From Brachionus manjavacas (taxonomy: Eukaryota; Rotifera; Eurotatoria; Ploima; Brachionidae): a stretch of 64,000 bases of DNA. The notes under the pieces were generated by a model. The model worked only from the letters and a program-made list of their open reading frames with translations, did no database searches and had not been told where the DNA came from. This document shows, piece by piece, positions 15,120 to 27,600 of the stretch. Position 1 is the first letter of the stretch. Every line of letters starts with the position of its first letter. The translations under genes were made by a program, and so were the position numbers. The stretch is from positions 1 to 64,000 of the forward strand of contig JAHQIY010000054.1 of assembly GCA_019054805.1 (NCBI GenBank), given 5' to 3'.

Positions 15120-16850
15120 CCTGATTTTTGTCTTGAGCTTAATTAAGTAACTAAAAGAGAACTAAAATCAGGCTTTTGATTAGGAAATGGGCGAACAATT
15201 TCATTACTTGTAAGAGAGAAGTGAAATTGGTTTCCCATATTTTATTTAAAAGCCTGATTTAAGTCTTGATCTAAATTAAGTAACTAAAAGGAAAAAAATC
15301 AGGCTTTTGATTATGAATTGGGATAAAAATTTCATAACTTGTATGAGAGAAGTGAAATTGGTTTTCCATATTTTATTCAAAAGCCTGATTTCAGTTTTGG
15401 GCAAATTTAAGAATAATAACCATAAATTAAAATCAGGCCTTTGAGTAAGATTTGGAAAAACAATTTCATCACTTGTATGAGAGAAGTGAAATTGGTTTCC
15501 CATATTTTATTTAAAAGCCTGATTTTAGTCTTGAAATTAATTAAGTAACTAAAAGGAAACTAAAATCAGGCTTTTGATTAGGAAATGGGAGAACAATTTC
15601 ATAACTTGTATGAGAGAAGTGAAATTGGTTTCCCATATTTTATTTAAAAGCCTGATTTTTGTCTTGAGCTTAATTAAGTAACTAAAAGAGAACTAAAATC
15701 AGGCTTTTGATTAGGAAATGGGCGAACAATTTCAATACTTGTAAGAGAGAAGTGAAATTGGTTTCCCATATTTTATTTAAAAGCCTGATTTAAGTCTTGA
15801 TCTAAATTAAGTAACTAAAAGGAAAACAAATTAGGCTTTTGATTAGGAAATGGGAGAACAATTTCATAACTTGTATGAGAGAAGTGAAATTGGTTTCCCA
15901 TATTTTATTTAAAAGCCTGATTTTTGTCTTGAGCTTAATTAAGTAACTAAAAGAGAACTAAAATCAGGCTTTTGATTAGGAAATGGGCGAACAATTTCAT
16001 TACTTGTAAGAGAGAAGTGAAATTGGTTTCCCATATTTTATTTAAAAGCCTGATTTAAATCTTGATCTAAATTAAGTAACTAAAAGGAAAAAAAAATTAG
16101 GCTTTTGATTAGGAAATGGGAGAACAATTTCATAACTTGTATGAGAGAAGTGAAATTGGTTTCCCATATTTTATTTAAAAGCCTGATTTTAGTCTTGAAA
16201 TTAATTAAGTAACTAAAAGGAAAAACAAATTAGGCTTTTGATTAGGAAATGGGAGAACAATTTCATAACTTGTATGAGAGAAGTGAAATTGGTTTCCCAT
16301 ATTTTATTTAAAAGCCTGATTTTTGTCTTGAGCTTAATTAAGTAACTAAAAGAGAACTAAAATCAGGCTTTTGATTAGGAAATGGGCGAACAATTTCATT
16401 ACTTGTAAGAGAGAAGTGAAATTGGTTTCCCATATTTTATTTAAAAGCCTGATTTAAGTCTTGATCTAAATTAAGTAACTAAAAGGAAAAAAAAATTAGG
16501 CTTTTGATTAGGAAATGGGAGAACAATTTCATAACTTGTATGAGAGAAGTGAAATTGGTTTCCCATATTTTATTTAAAAGCCTGATTTTTGTCTTGAGCT
16601 TAATTAAGTAACTAAAAGAGAACTAAAATCAGGCTTTTGATTAGGAAATGGGCGAACAATTTCATTACTTGTAAGAGAGAAGTGAAATTGGTTTCCCATA
16701 TTTTATTTAAAAGCCTGATTTAAATCTTGATCTAAATTAAGTAACTAAAAGGAAAAAAAAATTAGGCTTTTGATTAGGAAATGGGAGAACAATTTCATAA
16801 CTTGTATGAGAGAAGTGAAATTGGTTTTCCATATTTTATTCAAAAGCCTG
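15120..16850. repeat. Dimeric higher-order block within the satellite
   Basis: Two monomer types often alternate here. One has 'gggagaacaatttcataac' and 'cttgtatgagag'; the other has 'gggcgaacaatttcattac' and 'cttgtaagagag', with an 'agagaactaaaatcagg' junction before it. The second type is seen near 15,190, 15,720, 15,985, 16,386 and 16,648, so several spacings are close to 264 bp (two monomers). The pattern resumes at about 18,340-19,440. A different alternation (gtcttaaaattaatt versus gtcttgaaattaatt linkers) covers about 11.4-13.7 kb. Confidence 0.75.
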
Positions 16851-17403
16851 ATTTCAGTTTTGGGCAAATTTAAGAATAATAACCATAAATTAAAATCAGG
16901 CCTTTGAGTAAGATTTGGAAAAACAATTTCATCACTTGTATTGGATAAGTGAAATTGGTTTCCTATTTTTTATAAATAAGCCTGATTTTAGTCTTGAGCT
17001 TAATTATGAAACAAAAAGGAAACAAAAATCAGGCTTTTGATTAGGAAATGGGAGAACAATTTCATAACTTGTATGAGAGAAGTGAAATTGGTTTTCCATT
17101 TCTAATTCAAAAGCCTGATTTTAGTCTTGAGTTTAATTAAGTAACTAAAAGGAAAAAAAAATCAGGCTTTTGATTAGGAAATGGTAAAGACAATTTCATA
17201 ACTTGTATGAGAGAAGTGAAGATGGTTTTTATATTTTTTTTAAAAGCCTGATTTTAGTCTTGAGTTTAATTAAGTTACTAAAAGGAAACAAAAATCAGGC
17301 TTTTCATTAGGAAATGGGAGAACAATTTCATAACTTGTATGAGAGAAGTGAAATTGGTTTCTACTATTTTTTTTAAAAGCCTGATTTTAGTCTTGATCTA
17401 AAT

Positions 17404-18620
17404 TACAGTAACTAAAAGGAAACTAAAATCAGGCTTTTTGATTAGGAAATGGGAGAACAATTTCATAACTTGAATGAGAGAAGTGAAATTGGTTTTCCCA
17501 TATTTTATTTAAAAGCCTGATTTTAGTCTTGAAATTAATTAAGTAACTAAAAGGAAAAAAAAATCAGGCTTTTGATTAGGAAATGGGAGAACAATTTCAT
17601 AACTTGTATGAGAGAAGTGAAATTGGTTTCCATATTTTATTTAAAAGCCTGATTTTTGTCTTGAAATTAATTAAGTAACTAAAAGGAAACTAAAATCAGG
17701 CTTTTGATTAGGAAATGGGAGAACAATTTCATAACTTGTATGAGAGAAGTGAAATTGGTTTCCCATATTTTATTTAAAAGCCTGATTTAAGTCTTGAGCT
17801 TAATTATGTAACTAAAAGGAAACAAAAATCAGTCTTTTGATTAGGAAATGGGGGAACAATTTCATAACTTGAATGAGAGAAGTGAAATTGGTTTCCCATA
17901 TTTTATTTAAAAGCCTGATTTTAGTCTTGAGCTTAATTAAGTAACTAAAAGGAAACTAAAATCAGGCTTTTATTTAGGAAATGGGCGAACAATTTTATAA
18001 CTTGTAAGAGAGAAGTGAAATTGGTTTCCCATATTTTATTTATAAGCCTGATTTTAGTCTTGAGCTTAATTAAGTAACTAAAAGGAAACAAAAATCAGGC
18101 TTTTGATTAGGAAAAGGTAAAAACAATTTCATAACTTGTATGAGAGAAGTGAAATTGGTTTCCCATATTTTATTTAAAAGCCTGATTTTAGTCTTGAGCT
18201 TAATTAAGTAACTAAAAGGAAACTAAAATCAGGCTTTTGATTAGGAAATGGGGGAACAAGAACAATTTTATAACTTGTATGAGAGAAGTGAAATTGGTTT
18301 CCCATATTTTATTTAAAAGCCTGCTTTTAGTCTTGAGCTTAATTATGTAACTAAAAGGAAAAACAAATAAGGCTTTTGATTAGGAAATGGGAGAACAATT
18401 TCATAACTTGTATGAGAGAAGTGAAATTGGTTTTCCATATTTTATTTAAAAGCCTGATTTTTGTCTTGAGCTTAATTAAGTAACTAAAAGAGAACTAAAA
18501 TCAGGCTTTTGATTAGGAAATGGGCGAACAATTTCATTACTTGTAAGAGAGAAGTGAAATTGGTTTCCCATATTTTATTTAAAAGCCTGATTTAAATCTT
18601 GATCTAAATTAAGTAACTAA
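17404..18620. repeat. Duplicated multi-monomer block, copy 1 (copy 2 at about 20,870-21,950)
   Basis: Several rare monomer variants occur in the same order in both places: ggttttcccat, agtcttttgattagg, ggcttttatttagg, gattaggaaaaggtaaaaac and ggggaacaagaacaattt. The offset is 3,464 bp at the first marker and 3,332 bp at the later ones. The 132 bp difference equals one monomer lost or gained. Related strings of the same markers occur around 24.4, 28.2 and 31.4 kb, so this is a recurring multi-monomer unit. Confidence 0.8.
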
Positions 18621-21600
18621 AAGGAAAAAAAAATTAGGCTTTTGATTAGGAAATGGGAGAACAATTTCATAACTTGTATGAGAGAAGTGAAATTGGTTTC
18701 CCATATTTTATTTAAAAGCCTGATTTAAATCTTGATCTAAATTAAGTAACTAAAAGGAAAAAAAAATTAGGCTTTTGATTAGGAAATGGGAGAACAATTT
18801 CATAACTTGTATGAGAGAAGTGAAATTGGTTTCCCATATTTTATTTAAAAGCCTGATTTTAGTCTTGAAATTAATTAAGTAACTAAAAGGAAAAACAAAT
18901 TAGGCTTTTGATTAGGAAATGGGAGAACAATTTCATAACTTGTATGAGAGAAGTGAAATTGGTTTCCATATTTTATTTAAAAGCCTGATTTTTGTCTTGA
19001 GCTTAATTAAGTAACTAAAAGAGAACTAAAATCAGGCTTTTGATTAGGAAATGGGCGAACAATTTCAATACTTGTAAGAGAGAAGTGAAATTGGTTTCCC
19101 ATATTTTATTTAAAAGCCTGATTTAAGTCTTGATCTAAATTAAGTAACTAAAAGGAAAAACAAATTAGGCTTTTGATTAGGAAATGGGAGAACAATTTCA
19201 TAACTTGTATGAGAGAAGTGAAATTGGTTTCCCATATTTTATTTAAAAGCCTGATTTTTGTCTTGAGCTTAATTAAGTAACTAAAAGAGAACTAAAATCA
19301 GGCTTTTGATTAGGAAATGGGCGAACAATTTCATTACTTGTAAGAGAGAAGTGAAATTGGTTTCCCATATTTTATTTAAAAGCCTGATTTAAGTCTTGAT
19401 CTAAATTAAGTAACTAAAAGGAAAAAAAAATTAGGCTTTTGATTAGGAAATGGGAAAAAATTTCATAACTTGTATGAGAGAAGTGAAATTGGTTTTCCAT
19501 ATTTTATTCAAAAGCCTGATTTCAGTTTTGGGCAAATTTAAGAATAATAACCATAAATTAAAATCAGGCCTTTGAGTAAGATTTGGAAAAACAATTTCAT
19601 CACTTGTATTGGATAAGTGAAATTGGTTTCCTATTTTTTATAAATAAGCCTGATTTTAGTCTTGAGCTTAATTATGAAACAAAAAGGAAACAAAAATCAG
19701 GCTTTTGATTAGGAAATGGGAGAACAATTTCATAACTTGTATGAGAGAAGTGAAATTTGTTTTCCAAATTTTATTTAAAAGCCTGATTTTAGTCTTGAAA
19801 TTAATTAAGTAACTAAAAGGAAAAAAAAATTAGGCTTTTGATTAGGAAATGGGAAAAAATTTCATAACTTGTATGAGAGAAGTGAAATTGGTTTTCCCAT
19901 ATTTTATTTAAAAGCCTGATTTTAGTCTTGAAATTAATTAAGTAACTAAAAGGAAAAACAAATTAGGCTTTTGATTAGGAAATGGGAGAACAATTTCATA
20001 ACTTGTATGAGAGAAGTGAAATTGGTTTCCCATATTTTATTTAAAAGCCTGATTTTTGTCTTGAGCTTAATTAAGTAACTAAAAGAGAACTAAAATCAGG
20101 CTTTTGATTAGGAAATGGGCGAACAATTTCATTACTTGTAAGAGAGAAGTGAAATTGGTTTCCCATATTTTATTTAAAAGCCTGATTTAAGTGTTGATCT
20201 AAATTAAGTAACTAAAAGGAAACAAAAATCAGGCTTTTGATTAGGAAATGGGAAAACAATTATATAACTTGTATGAGAGAAGTGAAATTGGTTTTCCAAA
20301 TTTTATTCAAAAGCCTGATTTCAGTTTTGGGCAAATTTTAGCATAAAAACCATAAATTAAAATCAGGCCTTTGAGTAAGATTTGGAAAAACAATTTCATC
20401 ACTTGTATTGGATAAGTGAAATTGGTTTCCTATTTTTTATAAATAAGCCTGATTTTAGTCTTGAGCTTAATTATGAAACAAAAAGGAAACAAAAATCAGG
20501 CTTTTGATTAGGAAATGGGAGAAGAATTTCATAACTTGTATGAGAGAAGTGAAATTGGTTTCCCATTTTTTATTAATAAGCCTGATTTTAGTATTGAGCT
20601 TAATTATGAAACAAAAAGGAAACAAAAATCAGGCTTTTGATTAGGAAATGGGAAAAAATTTCATAACTTGTATGAGAGAAGTTAAATTGTTTTTCCCATA
20701 TTTTATTTAAAAGCCTTATTTTAGTCTTGAAATTAATTAAGTAACTAAAAGGAAAACAAATCAGGCTTTTGATTAGGAAATGGGAGAACAATTTCATAAC
20801 TTGTATGAGAGAAGTGAAATTGGTTTCCCATATTTTATTTAAAAGCCTGATTTTTGTCTTGATCTAAATTAAGTAGCTAAAAGGAAACTAAAATCAGGCT
20901 TTTGATTAGGAAATGGGAGAACAATTTCATAACTTGAATGAGAGAAGTGAAATTGGTTTTCCCATATTTTATTTAAAAGCCTGATTTTAGTCTTGAAATT
21001 AATTAAGTAACTAAAAGGAAAAAAAAATCAGGCTTTTGATTAGGAAATGGGAGAACAATTTCATAACTTGTATGAGAGAAGTGAAATTGGTTTCCCATAT
21101 TTTATTTAAAAGCCTGATTTTTGTCTTGAAATTAATTAAGTAACTAAAAGGAAACTAAAATCAGTCTTTTGATTAGGAAATGGGGGAACAATTTCATAAC
21201 TTGAATGAGAGAAGTGAAATTGGTTTCCCATATTTTATTTAAAAGCCTGATTTTAGTCTTGAGCTTAATTAAGTAACTAAAAGGAAACTAAAATCAGGCT
21301 TTTATTTAGGAAATGGGCGAACAATTTTATAACTTGTAAGAGAGAAGTGAAATTGGTTTCCCATATTTTATTTATAAGCCTGATTTTAGTCTTGAGCTTA
21401 ATTACAGTAACTAAAAGGAAACAAAAATCAGGCTTTTGATTAGGAAAAGGTAAAAACAATTTCATAACTTGTATGAGAGAAGTGAAATTGGTTTCCCATA
21501 TTTTATTTAAAAGCCTGATTTTAGTCTTGAGCTTAATTAAGTAACTAAAAGGAAACTAAAATCAGGCTTTTGATTAGGAAATGGGGGAACAAGAACAATT

Positions 21601-24600
21601 TCATAACTTGTATGAGAGAAGTGAAATTGGTTTCCCATATTTTATTTAAAAGCCTGATTTTAGTCTTGAAATTAATTAAGTTACTAAAAGGAAAAACAAA
21701 TTAGGCTTTTGATTAGGAAATGGGAGAACAATTTCATAACTTGTATGAGAGAAGTGAAATTGGTTTTCCATATTTTATTTAAAAGCCTGATTTTTGTCTT
21801 GAGCTTAATTAAGTAACTAAAAGAGAACTAAAATCAGGCTTTTGATTAGGAAATGGGCGAACAATTTCATTACTTGTAAGAGAGAAGTGAAATTGGTTTC
21901 CCATATTTTATTTAAAAGCCTGATTTAAGTCTTGATCTAAATTAAGTAACTAAAAGGAAAAAAAAATTAGGCTTTTGATTAGGAAATGGGGAAAAATTTC
22001 ATAACTTGAATGAGAGAAGTGAAATTGGTTTTCCCATATTTTATTTAAAAGCCTGATTTTAGTCTTGAAATTAATTAAGTTACTAAAAGGAAAAACAAAT
22101 TAGGCTTTTGATTAGGAAATGGGAGAACAATTTCATAACTTGTATGAGAGAAGTGAAATTGGTTTTCCATATTTTATTTAAAAGCCTGATTTTTGTCTTG
22201 AGCTTAATTAAGTAACTAAAAGAGAACAAAAAAATCAGGCTTTTGATTAGGAAATGGGCGAACAATTTCATTACTTGTAAGAGAGAAGTGAAATTGGTTT
22301 CCCATATTTTATTTAAAAGCCTGATTTAAGTGTTGATCTAAATTAAGTAACTAAAAGGAAAAAAAAATTAGGCTTTTGATTAGGAAATGGGAGAAAAATT
22401 TCATAACTTGTATGAGAGAAGTGAAATTTGTTTTCCATATTTTATTCAAAAGCCTGATTTCAGTTTTGGGCAAATTTAAGAATAATAACCATAAATTAAA
22501 ATCAGGCCTTTGAGTAAGATTTGGAAAAACAATTTCATCACTTGTATTGGATAAGTGAAATTGGTTTCCCATATTTTATTTAAAAGCCTGATTTTAGTCT
22601 TGAGCTTAATTATGAAACAAAAAGAAAACAAAAATCAGGCTTTTGATTAGGAAATGGGAGAACAATTTCATAACTTGTATGAGAGAAGTGAAATTTGTTT
22701 TCCATATTTTATTTAAAAGCCTGATTTTAGTCTTGAGCTTAATTAAGTAACTAAAAGTAAACAAAAATCAGGCTTTTGATTAGGAAATGGGGGAACAATT
22801 TCATAACTTGAATGAGAGAAGTGAAATTGGTTTTCCCATATTTTATTTAAAAGCCTGATTTTAGTCTTGAAATTAATTAAGTAACTAAAAGGAAAAAAAA
22901 ATCAGGCTTTTGATTAGGAAATGGGAGAACAATTTCATAACTTGAATGAGAGAAGTGAAATTGGTTTTCCATATCTAATTCAAAAGCCTGATTTTAGTCT
23001 TGATCTAAATTAAGTAACTAAAAGGAAACAAAAATCAGGCTTTTGATTAGGAAATGGGAGAACAATTTCATAACTTGTATGAGAGAAGTGAAATTGGTTT
23101 CCCATATTTTATTTAAAAGCCTGATTTTTGTCTTGAGCTTAATTAAGTAACTAAAAAAGAAATAAAATCAGGCTTTTGATTAGGAAATGGGCGAACAATT
23201 TCATTACTTGTAAGAGAGAAGTGAAATTGGTTTCCCATATTTTATTTAAAAGCCTGATTTTAGTCTTGAAATTAATTAAGTTACTAAAAGGAAAAACAAA
23301 TTAGGCTTTTGATTAGGAAATGGGAGAACAATTTCATAACTTGTATGAGAGAAGTGAAATTGGTTTTCCATATTTTATTTAAAAGCCTGATTTCAGTTTT
23401 GGGCAAATTTAAGAATAATAACCATATATTAAAATCAGGCCTTTGAGTAAGATTTGGAAAAACTATTTCATCACTTGTATTGGATAAGTGAAATTGGTTT
23501 CCCATTTTTTATTAATAAGCCTGATTTTAGTCTTGAGCTTAATTATGAAACAAAAAGAAAACAAAAATCAGGCTTTTGATTAGGAAATGGGAGAACAATT
23601 TCATAACTTGTATGAGAGAAGTGAAATTTGTTTTCCATATTTTATTTAAAAGCCTGATTTTAGTCTTGAGCTTAATTAAGTAACTAAAAGTTAACAAAAA
23701 TCAGGCTTTTGATTAGGAAATGGGGGAACAATTTCATAACTTGAATGTGAGAAGTGAAATTGGTTTTCCATATCTAATTCAAAAGCCTGATTTTAGTCTT
23801 GATCTAAATTAAGTAACTAAAAGGAAACAAAAATCAGGCTTTTGATTAGGAAATGGGAGAACAATTTCATAACTTGTATGAGAGAAGTGAAATTGGTTTC
23901 CCAGATTTTTTTTTTAAAAGCCTACTTTTTGTCTTGAGCTTAATTATGTAACTAAAAGGAAACTAAAATCAGGCTTTTGATTAGGAAATGGGAGAACAAT
24001 TTCATAACTTGTTTGAGAGAAGTGAAATTGGTTTCCCATATTTTATTTAAAAGCATGCTTTTAGTCTTGAGCTTAATTATGTAACTAAAAGGAAACTAAA
24101 ATCAGTCTTTTGATTAGGAAATGGTAAAAAAAATTTCATAACTTGTATGAGAGAAGTGAAATTGGTTTCCCATATTTTATTTAAAAGCCTGATTTAAGTC
24201 TTGAGCTTAATTAAGTAACTAAAAGGAAACAAAAATCAGGCTTTTGATTAGGAAATGGGAGAACAATTTCATAACTTGTATGAGAGAAGTGAAATTGGTT
24301 TCCCATATTTTATTTAAAAGCCTGATTTTAGTCTTGAGCTTAATTAAGTAACTAAAAGGAAACAAAAATCAGGCTTTTGATTAGGAAATGGGGGAACAAT
24401 TTTATAACTTGTATGGGAGAAGTGAAATTGGTTTCCCATATTTTATTTATAAGCCTGATTTTAGTCTTGAGCTTAATTAAGTAACTAAAAGGAAACAAAA
24501 ATCAGGCTTTTGATTAGGAAAAGGTAAAAACAATTTCATAACTTGTATGAGAGAAGTGAAATTGGTTTCCCATATTTTATTTAAAAGCCTGATTTTAGTC

Positions 24601-27600
24601 TTGAGCTTAATTAAGTAACTAAAAGGAAACTAAAATCAGGCTTTTGATTAGGAAATGGGGAACAAAAACAATTTTATAACTTGTATGAGAGAAGTGAAAT
24701 TGGTTTCCCATATTTTATTTAAAAGCCTGATTTTAGTCTTGAGCTTAATTAAGTAACTAAAAGGAAACTAAAATCAGGCTTTTGATTAGGAAATGGGCGA
24801 ACAATTTCATAACTTGTTTGAGAGAAGTGAAATTGGTTTCCCAGATTTTATTTAAAAGCATGCTTTTAGTCTTGAGCTTAATTATGTAACTAAAAGGAAA
24901 CTAAAATCAGTCTTTTGATTAGGAAATGGGAGAAAAATTTCATAACTTGTATGGGAGAAGTGAAATTTGTTTCCCATATTTTATTTAAAAGCCTGATTTA
25001 AGTCTTGAGCTTAATTATGTAACTAAAAGGAAACAAAAATCAGGCTTTTGATTAGGAAATGGGGGAACAATTTCATAACTTGAGTGAGAGAAGTGAAATT
25101 GGTTTCCCATATTTTATTTAAAAGCCTGATTTAAGTCTTGAGCTTAATTATGTAACTAAAAGGAAACAAAAATCAGGCTTTTGATTAGGAAATGGGAGAA
25201 CAATTTCATAACTTGAATGAGAGAAGTGAAATTGGTTTCCCATATTTTATTTAAAAGCCTGATTTTAGTCTTGAGCTTAATTAATTAACTAAAAGGAAAC
25301 TAAAATCAGTCTTTTGATTAGGAAATGGTAAAAAAAATTTCATAACTTGTATGAGAGAAGTGAAATTGGTTTCCCATATTTTATTTAAAAGCCTGATTTA
25401 AGTCTTGAGCTTAATTAAGTAACTAAAAGGAAACTAAAATCAGGCTTTTGATTAGGAAATGGGGGAACAATTTCATAACTTGAATGAGAGAAGTGAAATT
25501 GGTTTCCCATATTTTATTTAAAAGCCTGATTTAAGTCTTGAGCTTAATTATGTAACTAAAAGGAAACAAAAATCAGGCTTTTGATTAGGAAATGGGAGAA
25601 CAATTTCATAACTTGAATGAGAGAAGTGAAATTGGTTTCCCATATTTTATTTAAAAGCATGCTTTTAGTCTTGAGATTAATTATGTAACTAAAAGGAAAC
25701 TAAAATCAGTCTTTTGATTAGGAAATGGGTAGAAAAATTTCATAACTTGTATGAGAGAAGTGAAATTGGTTTCCCATATTTTATTTAAAAGCCTGATTTA
25801 AGTCTTGAGCTTAATTATGTAACTAAAAGGAAACAAAAATCAGGCTTTTGATTAGGAAATGGGGGAACAATTTCATAACTTGAATGAGAGAAGTGAAATT
25901 GGTTTCCCATATTTTATTTAAAAGCCTGCTTTTAGTCTTGAGCTTAATTAATTAACTAAAAGGAAACTAAAATCAGGCTTTTGATTAGGAAATGGGAGAA
26001 CAATTTCATAACTTGTTTGAGTGAAGTGAAATTGGTTTCCCATATTTTATTTAAAGCCTGATTTTAGTCTTGAGCTTAATTAAGTAACTAAAAGGAAACT
26101 AAAATCAGGCTTATTATTAGGAAATGGGCGAACAATTTTATAACTTGTAAGAGAGAAGTGAAATTGGTTTCCCATATTTTATTTAAAAGCCTGATTTCAG
26201 TCTTGAGCTTAATTAAGTAACTAAAAGGAAACAAAAATCAGGCTTTTGATTAGGAAATGGGAGAACAATTTCATAACTTGAATGAGAGAAGTGAAATTGG
26301 TTTCCCATATTTTATTTAAAAGCCTGATTATGTCTTGAGCTTAATTAAGTAACTAAAAGGAAACTAAAATCAGGCTTTTGATTAGGAAATGGGAGAACAA
26401 TTTCATAACTTGTATGAGAGAAGTGAAATTGGTTTCCCATATTTAATTTATAAGCCTGATTTTAGTCTTGAGCTTAATTAAGTAACTAAAAGGAAACTAA
26501 AATCAGGCTTTTGATTAGGAAATGGGAGAACAATTTCATAACTTGTATGAGAGAAGTGAAATTTGTTTTCCATATTTTATTTAAAAGCCTGATTTTAGTC
26601 TTGAGCTTAATTAAGTAACTAAAAGGAAACTAAAATCAGGCTTTTGATTAGGAAATGGGAGAACAATTTCATAACTTGTTTGAGAGAAGTGAAATTGGTT
26701 TCCCATATTATATTTAAAAGCCTGATTTCAGTTTTGGGCAAATTTAAGAATAATAACCATAAATTAAAATCAGGCCTTTGAGTAAGATTTGGAAAAACAA
26801 TTTCATAACTTGTATTAGAGAAGTGAAATTGGTTTTCCATTTCTAATTCAAAAGCCTGATTTCAGTCTTGAGCTTAATTAAGTAACTAAAAGGAAACTAA
26901 AATCAGGCTTTTGATTAGGAAATGGGAGAACAATTTCATAACTTGGATGAGAGAAGTGAAATTGGTTTTCCATTTCTAATTCAAAAGCCTGATTTCAGTC
27001 TTGAGCTTAATTAAGTAACTAAAAGGAAACAAAAATCAGGCTTTTGATTAGGAAATGGGAGAACAATTTCATAACTTGTATGAGAGAAGTGAAATTGGTT
27101 TCCCATATTTTATTTAAAAGCCTCATTTTAGTCTTGAGTTTAATTAAGTTACTAAAAGGAAACAAAAATAAGGCTTTGATTAGGAAATGGGAGAGCAATT
27201 TCATTATTGGAATGAGAGAAGTGAAATTGGTTTCCCATTTTTTATTTAAAAGCCTGATTTTAGTCTTGAGCTTAATTAAGTAACTAAAAGGAAACAAAAA
27301 TCAGACTTTTGATTAGGAAATGGGAGAACAATTTCATAATTTGTATGAGAGAAGTGAAATTGGTTTTCCATATTTTATTTAAAAGCCTGATTTTAGTCTT
27401 GAGCTTAATTAAGTAACTAAAAGTAAACAAAAATCAGGCTTTTGATTAGGAAATGGGGGAACAATTTCATAACTTGAATGAGAGAAGTGAAATTGGTTTT
27501 CCATATCTAATTCAAAAGCCTGATTTTAGTTTGATCTAAATTAAGTAACTAAAAGGAAACTAAAATCAGGCTTTTGATTAGGAAATGGGAGAACAATTTC

